A DNA stretch of 22,772 bases. Source: a virus. The stretch spans positions 1-22,772 of IMG/VR virus record IMGVR_UViG_3300009506_000200; one strand, given 5' to 3'. Of the stretch, positions 1 through 8,736 are shown piece by piece. The translations under genes and the position numbers were made by a program. How positions within the stretch are numbered: position 1 is the stretch's first letter; each line of letters begins with the position of its first letter. The notes below the pieces were generated by a model. That model had not been told where the DNA came from. It did no database searches and saw nothing but the letters and a program-made list of their open reading frames with translations.

Positions 1-1929
1 TTCATCTGTTCCCACTTTGATTAGGGAAATAGAGTTACCTTTTCCAATAATGGTATAACTCTGCGGTGAACCGAGATCTGGTGAGTTTATGGTCACAGGA
101 GGACTACCAACAGATGAAATAGTTGTTGCACCAGTTCCTGCTTGGTGTACAATAACCTCAGTACCAATTGCAAATGGCACCTCAATATTTGCAGGAACAT
201 AAACAGTGTTGGCTGCTGCATTTGTCATACGAACGTATATTCCTGCGTCTGCCAACGTTAGAGTGTAAGCCGTACCCGACTGCGTGTTGATTGTTAAAGG
301 TGTATAGCTTGCCTCATTTGGAAGACGGTAGTATGCACCATTCACATACACAATCAGGTTTCCTGCAGCAGGCGAACCACCACCTTCAATTGCAATCTGT
401 CCGTCTCGATCAGCCGCACCAGCAGGGATAGAGCCAGTATCGTAAACTGGAATATCTGGACTTACGTGTTCAAGTGTTCTTGGATTTGCCCCTGGATTTG
501 CACGGTGGAACCTTGCCTTGTAGCCATCCTCACCAGCTGTTAACATTACACCCCAGTTGGTTGTATCATCAAGATTGGCTTGTGTTGAACTTGTTCGCAA
601 CATGTTGGCGGACATAACAGCATATCGACCATCAATCATGTTACCAAAACGATGCCGTGTGTTCCAGCCAACTGGCTGGAAAGCAATGCTTGATGTTTTG
701 CTAGTGGCACCAGCATAGTGCACAAGACTTGGTTCATCGTCATTGACTGTGGTTGTGAAAGGACCATGTGCAGAACTATACTTGTTCATGCCATATGTTA
801 GATCGGTCGTAGAGCTACCAATGAACCAACTGCAAGAGCTAAAGTGGTTACCAATTACTTCGGAACGATATGACTTGTCGATATAGATACCATTTGCGAT
901 ATCTGGTGCTGGTGAACCAGTTGCTACACCAGGATTGATCACATTGCGTTGCATCGTAAATTCAATACGTCGGGTACCAGCATCTTCACCAATGCTAATA
1001 TTCTTACCAGTTTGATTTTCAAAATAGTTGTTAAGAATTAAGACCGACTCGGACTGAGCTGCAGAGCCAACATCAAGTCTCAGACCAATAGCATTGCCTT
1101 CAAAATCATTGTGAACGATTCCAGTACCAGCCATACTACCCTCGATCCACAAACCATAACCACCATTTGCAAGGAATGCGTTATTCTGGAAATAGAGGTG
1201 ATCGTTGTAGGCACCATATAGTGTACCATCGTCAAAATGCACACCATGTCCAACGTTACTACTGAAACGGTTACGAATATAGTTTGTTGCATAACAACCG
1301 GTAGCTTCAACACCATTGCCACCACACTGTTCAACACGAAGACCTTCTAGTAAAAGCCCCTGCATTCGAATAAGTTGGATACCGTGAGATGTCGTTCCAT
1401 TACCGATCAATCGGAAATTACGAAGACGTACATCGGCGGTTTGATTAGCTGTGGTATTACCAACGGTAATGGCAACACCACCTGTAACATTGTGATCAAG
1501 AACAGACTTGTGACCAGAACCAACGATAGAGATATCAACCGCACCACTTATTACAACACCTGTTGTTAGCAACCATGTGCCTGCTGGAAGATAAATGACA
1601 CCACCAACACCATTGGCTGTTAGTGTATCAATGGCATTTTGTAGTGCACTTGAACTACTTGTTGCACCTGTTGGATCTGCATCATTGAAATCTGTGATGC
1701 TCACACGCTCCTGCAGACGCTCTTTCAGGGTGCGTGTTGATGCTGCGGTAGCTGGAGGGCTACCAACAGCAGTCCAGTTTGGTGTGTATTGCAACAATCC
1801 AATATCAACGGTTGGCAATCCCACAACTGGTGGCGAGCCAATAGCTTCCAGACGAAGCAAATCCCCAGCCGATGTCCCAGCCAGGGATGCAATATCTATC
1901 TGGAGATCTTGAATGAGTGGTTGTGCCAT
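1..1929 (-). CDS. Tail spike with right-handed beta-helix (C-terminus cut by window edge)
   Basis: The frame is open for 643 codons from an ATG at 1929 to the window edge, so the C-terminus is missing. Residues 1-75 look like a virion-attachment region. From about residue 76 the motif VSITDFNDADPTGATS, then GGVIYLPAGTW, marks the entry to a pectate-lyase-type parallel beta-helix. Regular Asn/Gly-rich coils follow (for example NYIRNRF, LYFQNNAF, LILNNYFEN). The last visible part (ATTISS, then YTIIGKGNSISLIKVGTDE) resembles the beta-rich C-terminal domain seen in many fibres. Tail spikes with this fold bind and often cleave host surface polysaccharide; I cannot identify catalytic residues or the sugar. 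Gly-Ser-Pro occurs six times (residues 31, 56, 338, 518, 608, 620). It is the last visible gene of the fibre cluster, starting 3 bases after the previous stop. Fold call is strong; enzymatic activity is unproven. Confidence 0.85.
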   Translation of the reverse strand, partial: MAQPLIQDLQIDIASLAGTSAGDLLRLEAIGSPPVVGLPTVDIGLLQYTPNWTAVGSPPATAASTRTLKERLQERVSITDFNDADPTGATSSSSALQNAIDTLTANGVGGVIYLPAGTWLLTTGVVISGAVDISIVGSGHKSVLDHNVTGGVAITVGNTTANQTADVRLRNFRLIGNGTTSHGIQLIRMQGLLLEGLRVEQCGGNGVEATGCYATNYIRNRFSSNVGHGVHFDDGTLYGAYNDHLYFQNNAFLANGGYGLWIEGSMAGTGIVHNDFEGNAIGLRLDVGSAAQSESVLILNNYFENQTGKNISIGEDAGTRRIEFTMQRNVINPGVATGSPAPDIANGIYIDKSYRSEVIGNHFSSCSWFIGSSTTDLTYGMNKYSSAHGPFTTTVNDDEPSLVHYAGATSKTSSIAFQPVGWNTRHRFGNMIDGRYAVMSANMLRTSSTQANLDDTTNWGVMLTAGEDGYKARFHRANPGANPRTLEHVSPDIPVYDTGSIPAGAADRDGQIAIEGGGSPAAGNLIVYVNGAYYRLPNEASYTPLTINTQSGTAYTLTLADAGIYVRMTNAAANTVYVPANIEVPFAIGTEVIVHQAGTGATTISSVGSPPVTINSPDLGSPQSYTIIGKGNSISLIKVGTDE

Positions 1930-1932
1930 ATC

Positions 1933-2487
1933 TTACAAAGCACCTAAGGCAGAGATTGTGGTATCACGTACAGATAGAATTTCTGCTTCATCCATTGCAT
2001 CATCGATATCATTCTTACCCTTGAGACGAATTTCTTCAATCGCAGCACCTGCGGTGATCCAAGCTGACTTCTTGGCAAGAATGCGATCGGCAACTTCAGT
2101 TGCAGTTTCACCTAAAGCATTCATTTCTGCTTGTATGAAGGGATAGGATGAGACATCTGCTGGATAACCAGCAGCAACAAAATCAGCCGCTTCATCACTT
2201 TTTTCGGAGTACGTCATTGCTTGCCCTGTTCCCCATGTGATGAAACGTAGCCGTGCTTGTTCTGCAGCTCGGTCTATATTTGCTTTTGCATCTGTTCTCT
2301 TTTGAGTAAGATCCGTGGGATTTGCGACCTGCCAATCAGCCCACGCTTGTTCAAGGGTAGCAGTATCTGGTTCCGGGTCAAGATGGTGCCAATCCCTCAG
2401 AAAAACAGTTCCATCGTCCTTTACGTGAACCTCAAAATCTTCCACATTTGTGTAACCAAGCTGTTCAAGTGCCAAAATAATATTCAT
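1933..2487 (-). CDS. Tail-fibre assembly-like / XkdW-like protein, 184 aa
   Basis: Residues 1-55 have the pattern of small tail proteins of the XkdW/fibre-assembly type: an Asn-Ile-Ile start, an acidic VKDDGTVFLRDW stretch, then PEPDTATLEQAWADW. The rest is mostly helical and Ala-rich. It contains ARLRFITWGTGQAMTY and a YPFIQAEMNALGETATEVA segment, a pattern I associate with phage fibre-tip or assembly proteins. No Gly-Ser-Pro is present, unlike its neighbours. It lies between a short fibre gene and the tail spike, which fits a chaperone or a spike-attached adaptor. An RBS (AAGGT) overlaps the upstream stop codon. The family assignment comes from memory of sequence style, so the exact role is uncertain. 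Confidence 0.6.
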   Translation of the reverse strand: MNIILALEQLGYTNVEDFEVHVKDDGTVFLRDWHHLDPEPDTATLEQAWADWQVANPTDLTQKRTDAKANIDRAAEQARLRFITWGTGQAMTYSEKSDEAADFVAAGYPADVSSYPFIQAEMNALGETATEVADRILAKKSAWITAGAAIEEIRLKGKNDIDDAMDEAEILSVRDTTISALGAL

Positions 2488-2498
2488 GTTAATGTACC

Positions 2499-3188
2499 TT
2501 AGAATTTAACAAGACGTGCGTATACGTACCAGTTTGAACCCGTTAGACCCGTGTACCCGCCAACGGCACTAGTTTTTCCAGAAATACCAAATCCTGTATA
2601 TGCAAGAGTGAACCATACGTTCGTGGTGTTCCACGTGAGCAAGTTACTAGTACGATGTGCACCACTTGTCTCGTCGAAGTCATGGACAGATGGGTTAATT
2701 ACAACATAATCACCAACGTTAAAGCCAAATTCGGCACCAACGCAGTAAAGAACAAGTTGTCCTATGTCAGGGTAGCCTCCCAGTCCATGTGCATATGCCC
2801 CCTTCAACACACCATAAGCCGAACTTAAAACAACAGCTGGTGTAGTATACACTGTACCACTGCCACCACCTGCAACAGCTGCTTGAACAAATGCTGTTGT
2901 TGCAAGTTTTGTGGAGTTGTCGGCACCTGCCTGTGTTGGAGCCGTTGGATTTCCAGTGAATGCTGGACTTGCTAGTTTTGCCCAGCTAGCTGCAGCCACA
3001 CCACCTAACGCATTAGAGTTGCTTGCTGTTGTAGCAGTTGTGGCAGTTGTTGCACTGGTTGCTGTCGCAGCATTTCCAGAAATGCTTATTGCATACGTTC
3101 CGGTCAATCTAGCGGACGCAACAGTTCCTGTCAGCTTAGCAGCATCAAGGCTCTCTATTTGTCCACTTCTTATTGTTTGCTGTGCCAT
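2499..3188 (-). CDS. Short tail-fibre protein, 229 aa
   Basis: The N-terminal 35 residues have the usual fibre style (IRSGQIESLDAAKLTGTVAS). They are followed by an Ala/Thr low-complexity stretch at about 40-56 and the common shaft motif ASPAFTGNPTAPTQAG with KLATTAFVQAAV at about 72-105. Residues 114-229 form a globular tip homologous to the C-terminus of the fibre encoded at 6427-7530. Shared features are HGLG..PD, VL.C..AE.G..VGD, and an ending NW..Y...V.F. Such tips normally touch the receptor. This is the only fibre in the cluster with no Gly-Ser-Pro tripeptide. The RBS AAGGT overlaps the upstream stop (TAAGGT). The fibre call is firm; the receptor is unknown. Confidence 0.8.
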   Translation of the reverse strand: MAQQTIRSGQIESLDAAKLTGTVASARLTGTYAISISGNAATATSATTATTATTASNSNALGGVAAASWAKLASPAFTGNPTAPTQAGADNSTKLATTAFVQAAVAGGGSGTVYTTPAVVLSSAYGVLKGAYAHGLGGYPDIGQLVLYCVGAEFGFNVGDYVVINPSVHDFDETSGAHRTSNLLTWNTTNVWFTLAYTGFGISGKTSAVGGYTGLTGSNWYVYARLVKF

Positions 3189-3199
3189 TTTATGCTACC

Positions 3200-4219
3200 T
3201 TATAGTTCGTAAATTGCAACATCATCGCTTAGCGTTAGACCTGCAGTGAATGTAATTTGGTTTGCACCTGTTACGGTATAGCTTGCACCAGCACCATACT
3301 TTTGCAGAATACCATTAACAAATACTTGTATGTATACCTTACCACCGGATGGTGCAACAGTGGAAACATATGTTGTGTTAAAAATTGTCTGTCCAGCACC
3401 TGCAACAAACTCATCAATGTTGATACCTGTCAATGCACCAGGTGCCTTGTTCGTCCACCTGTTTGTGGCAGCCACATATGTTAAAACATCACCATTGATA
3501 GGCAAAGGTGAACCTGTTACTTCTACATCTGTAAGCTCACCAAGTGTGACACCAAAGGCTGAAACGTTAATCCAGTCTCCTGGCATTCCAGCTGAAAAGC
3601 AAACTGGTGAACCAAACTTTCTTGGAACAAACACGCGAAGAGCAGGAGTTGTCTTGTCATACCATAGCTGTCCAGGAACCGGATTTGGAATGATGTTTGG
3701 ATCAACGCGCTCTGGAGGAGAACCAATTGCATATGAGGCAAAGTTTTCCATCAGGTGCAACAAGTTTTCATTGATCAGTTCACCGTAGTTTAGTACGCCT
3801 CGTCCTGGTAGCTCCAAACTTGTGTCTGTGTTTGTTGATGCAGCTGGAATAACGATGGTTGATGATGCACATTTGGTATCTGTGAACTGCAGGTTGTATG
3901 CACCACCAAGCAATCCTGTCCATGCACCAGCAGGTGTGGAAATATTTTGACATAGTGGAGAGCCTGTAGGAACAACAGGTGGTGAACCTGGGCAATAGGG
4001 AACAATTTTTGTTGTACCACCACTATAGGAAGAAGATCCTACGGTAAATGTGGTTGCGGTAGAAACTGCAGGTGACCCAGAACCCGAATCCCAAGCAACA
4101 ATACCAAATCCAGCCACAAACATGGCTGTGAAGTTGCCCGGAATCTCAAAGTATCCATCAGTGTGAGCTGTAGACCCATTGATAATTGGATAGTATGCTA
4201 CTGTTGCTGCTGCCGTCAT
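3200..4219 (-). CDS. Tail-fibre-like virion protein, 339 aa
   Basis: Residues 1-130 are a Ser/Thr/Pro-rich beta-type region not present in the two sister fibres. Residues 136-161 then carry the shared fibre signature: G.G..NYGE, ENLLHLMENFA. GQLWYDKTTPALRVFVP follows. The C-terminal part (about 255-339) contains VFVNGILQKYGAGASYTVTG and ITFTAGLTLSDDVAIYEL, a beta-sandwich module common near fibre ends. Gly-Ser-Pro occurs six times (48, 78, 86, 166, 203, 236), including one just after the HLMENF signature and one after VPRKF. It follows the 732-residue fibre with an RBS (AAGGA) overlapping that gene's stop. Function: host contact or a tail accessory; the exact position in the virion is unknown. 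Confidence 0.75.
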   Translation of the reverse strand: MTAAATVAYYPIINGSTAHTDGYFEIPGNFTAMFVAGFGIVAWDSGSGSPAVSTATTFTVGSSSYSGGTTKIVPYCPGSPPVVPTGSPLCQNISTPAGAWTGLLGGAYNLQFTDTKCASSTIVIPAASTNTDTSLELPGRGVLNYGELINENLLHLMENFASYAIGSPPERVDPNIIPNPVPGQLWYDKTTPALRVFVPRKFGSPVCFSAGMPGDWINVSAFGVTLGELTDVEVTGSPLPINGDVLTYVAATNRWTNKAPGALTGINIDEFVAGAGQTIFNTTYVSTVAPSGGKVYIQVFVNGILQKYGAGASYTVTGANQITFTAGLTLSDDVAIYEL

Positions 4220-4228
4220 GTTTATTCC

Positions 4229-6427
4229 TTATGTCAATATAAATTCGAGTACATCTGAACCAGATAGACTATCATTTAGTGTTACCACGTTAGCGGTTGA
4301 TCCTGGAGCTGCCAGTCCACCACCCACCAATGGTGAAAGATCAAATACACCATCTGATTCATAATAGCCATACGTTGCACCGGCGACAGGTGTACCACCC
4401 CTGAGGAAACTCTGGAATCCAGCATCGCCTAGGTTGTTACTAGCAAATAGGTCCCTGGTTGGTGGTGAACCAACCAAATTGGAATATGCCACACCGATGC
4501 CTGGTAGCTGCTGTGACTGAACACGAATGTTTGTACCAATCAAATAAACGGTGGCGGTATTTGCACCAAACGTAGTATCTATGGCTGTCTGCATTGCTGA
4601 AACCAAGTTGCCAAATGTTTGAGCATCGAACGCATTAACAGGACCAACTTCGTGGACATCCGGAGAACCAATGCCATCTAGGTTCAAATTAAAAACATAG
4701 TCAAGTCCTAGCTGTCCGTCACCAACGGCGGTTGCTGGAATTGTGCCTGTAACAGTAATACGAGTCTGCCCTGGTGAACTATCGTAAACAACCGATGCAG
4801 CTGTATAATAAGCATTTGGATCGGGTGATCCACCACCCGTATCACCTTGGATCTGGAAATTATTACCCGTCTCAATGTCCGCAGTGTGATCTCCATCTAC
4901 AATCCATACTCCGCTTGCACCAGTCACCACACCAGATATTGTCAAGAGGGTTAGTCCTGCTGTTGCACCCGCACTTTCAAGGGCACTGGAAAATATTGCA
5001 TCGTCGTAAGCTATATTGTCGTGATATAGTTTAACACCATTCTTGAATACCATAAGACGGTTTGTACCAGCTTGATATGAGAATGGAAGTGTGAATGTTG
5101 TTGCTAGTCCCAGCAGGAACTCAGAATCCAACGATGTTGCGATCCATCGCTGCGCTGCTGTTGCTGTGCTTGATACTGCCGCACTCACGGCTGCATCAAC
5201 ATACGCCTTGTTGGCAGCATTGGTCAATGGTGACGTGCCAGTCAGGTTTGGTACTGTTACATCACCCGTGAATGTTGGATTGTTATATGGAGCCGCAGCT
5301 AACAAAGCTGCATCTACTGTTGATGCTGGTTCTGTACCACCAACAAGACCACCAACAAATGGAATGTTGTTTGAATCAACACCAGTGATGTACAAGCTGC
5401 CAAGAGGTCCTGGGGAGCCCGTTGTTGAATAGTTAAGTGTGATTGTGCCCGAAGAAGGTGAACCAAGAATACCAAATGAACCAGCATTGACAAAGGTATC
5501 TCCAACTATTGCCCCTGAGAATAAGTCATCAACGTATTTCTTATTTGGGATGTCATTGTTGGCAGCAATTGCAGTCTCATAAGAAGCTAACGTAACAGAT
5601 AGAATACCACCTGTGCTAACCTCAACTAGAGATGTTCCAGCATACTTTGCCTGTAGTGCACCACCATTGGCAACTTCCCACTCAAGTGGAGAACCTGTCG
5701 CACCAAGTTGCACTGTTGCATTTGCACCAACCAAAGACAACGTTGGTGTGGCTTTGGATATAGCAAGATCACCAGTCAAGGGACCATTTGAGGTATCCAG
5801 TAGTAGATATGCACCAACCGTTGCCGTTAACAAAGCTGTTACGGCTGTTAGGTCTGGTAGCACATCCCAAGCACTGCCGTCATAAATCTGTAGTTCCTTC
5901 GTAGGAACAATTGTTGGGAATCCTGTACCTTCTGCATAAAGACGTGGAATCCACTGATTAATACTACCAGTGGCAGAAGAGGATGAATACTGGTAAAGAA
6001 TGTTTGGAGAGCCGGTATTGTCAAACCAGTAATCACCATCTGACTTTGATGCTGGTTCTAGTCCAACTGTAACAGAAAGTGGTACCGGATTCCAACCCGC
6101 AGGAGAACCTGTTCCATCATACACATAAAATGTGGGTCCAGCAATATCATTGTAGTACAGAACCTCTTTGTGCCAAAGCATTCCTGGAATTTTAATAACA
6201 GGTTCAGAGGCACCAGAAAAATTTTCAAGAAGGTGAAGAAGGTTTTCATCTGTTCTTTCACCATAGTTTGGATGTCCTTTACCATACAACAGCAAACATG
6301 AGCTTGCTGTGACAGATGAATCATTCAGAGCAGAGGTCGTAGGGAACTTAGGTCCATTGGACGTGTATGGACGAATGATAAAATCATCATGAAGAGGGTC
6401 TGTACGGTTTATGATATAATTGCTCAT
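4229..6427 (-). CDS. Large tail-fibre protein, 732 aa
   Basis: The N-terminus has the shared signature LLLYGKGHPNYGE followed by ENLLHLLENF at about 46-70. Next come short beta repeats (YVYDGT...GWNPVP near 101-116; IYDGSAWDVLPDL near 181-193). Two shaft-like joints of the NKKYVDD (about 295) and NAANKAYVDAAV (about 403) type follow. A beta module (about 450-500) contains RLMVFKNGVKLYHD, and the C-terminal region is beta-rich. Eight Gly-Ser-Pro tripeptides are spread along it (107, 139, 245, 322, 337, then three more after residue 540). The start ATG overlaps the stop of the upstream fibre gene as TAATG, so the two are probably translationally coupled and made in fixed ratio. The fibre call is solid; receptor specificity cannot be read. 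Confidence 0.82.
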   Translation of the reverse strand: MSNYIINRTDPLHDDFIIRPYTSNGPKFPTTSALNDSSVTASSCLLLYGKGHPNYGERTDENLLHLLENFSGASEPVIKIPGMLWHKEVLYYNDIAGPTFYVYDGTGSPAGWNPVPLSVTVGLEPASKSDGDYWFDNTGSPNILYQYSSSSATGSINQWIPRLYAEGTGFPTIVPTKELQIYDGSAWDVLPDLTAVTALLTATVGAYLLLDTSNGPLTGDLAISKATPTLSLVGANATVQLGATGSPLEWEVANGGALQAKYAGTSLVEVSTGGILSVTLASYETAIAANNDIPNKKYVDDLFSGAIVGDTFVNAGSFGILGSPSSGTITLNYSTTGSPGPLGSLYITGVDSNNIPFVGGLVGGTEPASTVDAALLAAAPYNNPTFTGDVTVPNLTGTSPLTNAANKAYVDAAVSAAVSSTATAAQRWIATSLDSEFLLGLATTFTLPFSYQAGTNRLMVFKNGVKLYHDNIAYDDAIFSSALESAGATAGLTLLTISGVVTGASGVWIVDGDHTADIETGNNFQIQGDTGGGSPDPNAYYTAASVVYDSSPGQTRITVTGTIPATAVGDGQLGLDYVFNLNLDGIGSPDVHEVGPVNAFDAQTFGNLVSAMQTAIDTTFGANTATVYLIGTNIRVQSQQLPGIGVAYSNLVGSPPTRDLFASNNLGDAGFQSFLRGGTPVAGATYGYYESDGVFDLSPLVGGGLAAPGSTANVVTLNDSLSGSDVLEFILT

Positions 6428-7530
6428 TAGAATGCTACCGCCTTAATGTAGATGCGCCAGTTGGCTGCTGTGATACGTCGTTCATCATTGGCGCCCGTCA
6501 TCGTGTGCTGGTGAATATAGATGCTTGGCTGTCCACCAGTATCGGAGCCCTTTCTTGTTGCACGAACCACAACCTGTGATGTACTTATTTCAACCGTTAT
6601 ACCTTCTGCGTTATCCTGGTCAGCTGTTGTTTGTGTGCCTGCAAATCCAGCACTAATCAAAATTCTATCACCAACAGAATAACCATACTCGGCTGTAGTA
6701 CATTGCAGAACAACCTTAACTAGATCTGGCTCAACACCAAGTCCATGGTTCCACGTGTTTGTATATCCAATTGCTATTGCAGCACTTGAACTTGACTTAT
6801 ATCCAGCACCAACAGCATTTGCTAATGTTACCTTTCTGTGGGTTGCACCATCATATGTCATCACATAGTCGGTGCTAGCTGGTGATGCATCAGTTGACAA
6901 ACTTGGAATATCAATATTCAGAGTTCGTGATGCAGCTATTGTGCCACCACCAGAAAGACCAGTTCCTGCACTAATGCTGACAGATGCGTGGTTGATGTGT
7001 TCGTTTGTTACGAAACCGGTTAGCTGATCGTGGTTGACTTGGTCTGCACCACCTGATTCGTGCCGCGTTGCGTGAGCGCTAACATCAACACCATCTACCA
7101 GACCAGATACTGTAATGTTGCTTGCCGATACGGTTGTAACTGTTAGTGTCCCAACATTGGAAATATTGTTCCCTGTCATGTTGAGAGTACCTGTCATCGA
7201 GTCACCTGAGACATCAACGAAGGAACCAGAACCTGCGCCTGCTGTAACCAACGTAGACCAAGCAGGGGAACCACCAACGTAAACTTTCAGCAGGTTGGTT
7301 GACTTATCCCACCAAAGCTGTCCTTCGAGTGGAAAATCGGGCTCTGTTGAGTTTGCGAAATTTTCTAGAAGATGGACAAAGTTCTCATTCCATGCTTCAC
7401 CATAATTTCTCTTGCCTTTCCCATATAGGGTGAGATCCAACACACCTCCTACCACGCCAGCGGGCAAAACGGTGTTATTTGGGATGGTGACGAGCAAGGT
7501 ACCATCTGTAAGATTAATGCTATATGCCAT
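6427..7530 (-). CDS. Tail-fibre protein, first gene of fibre operon, 367 aa
   Basis: Residues 34-58 carry LYGKGKRNYGE and ENFVHLLENFA, then GQLWWDKSTNLLKVY. A Gly-Ser-Pro occurs at 87-89. The central part has MTGTLNMTGNNI and HESGGADQVNHDQLTGFVTN followed by SAGTGLSGGG (about 157-196), standard fibre shaft modules. Residues 233-367 form a tip homologous to that of the 229-residue fibre four genes on. The start is the ATG at 7530, with AGGGA as RBS, 34 bases downstream of an exact late-promoter octamer. It is therefore the promoter-proximal gene of the fibre operon and should be strongly expressed late. Confidence 0.82.
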   Translation of the reverse strand: MAYSINLTDGTLLVTIPNNTVLPAGVVGGVLDLTLYGKGKRNYGEAWNENFVHLLENFANSTEPDFPLEGQLWWDKSTNLLKVYVGGSPAWSTLVTAGAGSGSFVDVSGDSMTGTLNMTGNNISNVGTLTVTTVSASNITVSGLVDGVDVSAHATRHESGGADQVNHDQLTGFVTNEHINHASVSISAGTGLSGGGTIAASRTLNIDIPSLSTDASPASTDYVMTYDGATHRKVTLANAVGAGYKSSSSAAIAIGYTNTWNHGLGVEPDLVKVVLQCTTAEYGYSVGDRILISAGFAGTQTTADQDNAEGITVEISTSQVVVRATRKGSDTGGQPSIYIHQHTMTGANDERRITAANWRIYIKAVAF

Positions 7531-7563
7531 ATGAAATCCCTAGAGTTCGCTTATACTTCAATG

Positions 7564-7571
7564 TATTTATA
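7564..7571 (-). promoter_or_regulatory. T4-type late promoter (TATAAATA)
   Basis: An exact TATAAATA, the T4 late-promoter octamer, is read on the minus strand. It lies just after the stop of the zinc-finger gene and 34 bases before the ATG of the first fibre gene. By the T4 rule (octamer at about -13 to -6) transcription would start near 7558, giving a leader of about 27 bases. It would need the phage late sigma factor and co-activator, which are not in this window. Confidence 0.8.
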
Positions 7572-7576
7572 TTTAT

Positions 7577-8257
7577 TTACAGGTTCATTTCAGCGACTAT
7601 TTCCTTCATCATTTTAACGAATTCGGGTTTCTTTTGGAATTGAGTTCCCCAGTACTTGGGGCGCATGAGAGTTTCCAGAACGATCTTCTGTTCTGTGCTC
7701 GTTCTGTCACGGAAGAACATCATGAATTTGGCACTGTGAAGCAAAATCCATGGCGACAGTTTGCGTTCTTTGATAAGCTCAATGATCTCGTTTGGATTCA
7801 ATTCTGCGAAGATATTCTCCGTTTTGCAGTCGAGAATGTCTGATAGGCGCAGAAGTGTATCCACCGTGATTTGAGCATGGTCGTGTGGAGAAGCAACTCG
7901 ATCAAGGTGCTCCATGTACATTGAATATGGACGCTCGCTTGTCCACATGGTTGGAGGGAAATCCTTGTCAATCATCAGCTTGATGAAAGTATCAGGTTTT
8001 GGCAGGTTGAGCTTTCTTACAAGCTCTGCGAATCGATTGAACGATTCAAAATAACGCGATTTCAGGAAAGTCTTATCATTGGGTACACGCTTACGCTGAA
8101 ACTTCATCCAGTCTTGATAGTACCGCCACGCAGCTTGTCCAATAGGCGTGCGAAGTCTCTCTTCGCGAATCATCGCTTTGCACTTGTGCTTGATGAACCT
8201 ATTTTCGTGCTGAAACCTCTTATGGCAGAAGTGGCAGACGTAGGGTGCGTCTTTCAT
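7577..8257 (-). CDS. C2HC zinc-finger phage protein, 226 aa, unknown function
   Basis: The N-terminus has a single probable zinc finger: C8-x2-C11, then H24 and C26 (YVCHFCHKRF, then FIKHKC). The rest is a basic, helix-rich region of about 190 residues without a motif I can name. Its ATG overlaps the stop of the probable gp62 gene (ATGA), so it is the last gene of the gp44 operon. In T4 the slot after gene 62 holds the translational repressor regA, but this protein is almost twice RegA's length (122 aa) and does not resemble it. A nucleic-acid-binding role is plausible from the finger and charge. That is inference only. Confidence 0.75.
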   Translation of the reverse strand: MKDAPYVCHFCHKRFQHENRFIKHKCKAMIREERLRTPIGQAAWRYYQDWMKFQRKRVPNDKTFLKSRYFESFNRFAELVRKLNLPKPDTFIKLMIDKDFPPTMWTSERPYSMYMEHLDRVASPHDHAQITVDTLLRLSDILDCKTENIFAELNPNEIIELIKERKLSPWILLHSAKFMMFFRDRTSTEQKIVLETLMRPKYWGTQFQKKPEFVKMMKEIVAEMNL

Positions 8258-8736
8258 CGTGTTTTGAGTTCTTTCTTCAGTTTCGTGATAACGTCTTTTT
8301 GTCTTCCCAAGTGTTCAGCATACTCGATAATATCGTCGTTTGACAACAGAGGCATTGCTTCTAGTGCTTGTTTTGTATTGTAGCCAAACACTTCCCGGAG
8401 AACCGAAACTGCGGTTGGTGTCTTATTTGACTTAGATGAAACTGTCTTGTTCCAAAAGTATCGCTGAGACTTGCCTGGTCCACAAAGCGTCATCAATTGA
8501 TACAACAGCTGAGGATGCTTGTGCAGGGAGAACACAAATGGATTTACCAGCTCGTTAATGAAGTAAATCTGCTTTGCGCTGGATGTGCCTGATAACCATC
8601 TGGACACAACGACAGGCAAGAAGCCTTTCTTCTCCTCATCGTTGAGACTGCGGTAGTACCTAGTATCTTTTGTGCTTATCTTTCCAAGCACTGTAAAGAT
8701 ATCAAGTTTTCTTTCAGTTGTCTTTTTTGCTGCCAC
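8254..8736 (-). CDS. 62: Probable clamp-loader small subunit (gp62-like), 160 aa
   Basis: The pattern FLPVVVSRWLS, then FINELVNPF, then LYQLMTLC with a SQRYFWNK segment, and a final helix pair LREVFGYNTKQALEAMPLLS matches the layout of gp62-type subunits in marine T4-like phages as I remember it. In those, similar positions read YVPF..NR.LS, NEMN, KKRF.W and a KA.EAL..L end. T4 gp62 is 187 residues and forms the clamp loader with four gp44 subunits to load the gp45 clamp. Being in the gp44 operon supports the call. The start is GTG at 8736, since no ATG precedes the conserved part; the first 23 bases overlap the previous gene. An unrelated operon protein is the main alternative. Confidence 0.6.
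   Translation of the reverse strand: MAAKKTTERKLDIFTVLGKISTKDTRYYRSLNDEEKKGFLPVVVSRWLSGTSSAKQIYFINELVNPFVFSLHKHPQLLYQLMTLCGPGKSQRYFWNKTVSSKSNKTPTAVSVLREVFGYNTKQALEAMPLLSNDDIIEYAEHLGRQKDVITKLKKELKTR

Noticed and set aside
7577-8257. RegA identity for the gene after gp62
   Set aside because: The length (226 against 122) and the N-terminal zinc finger do not fit RegA, and no RegA-like sequence was seen.
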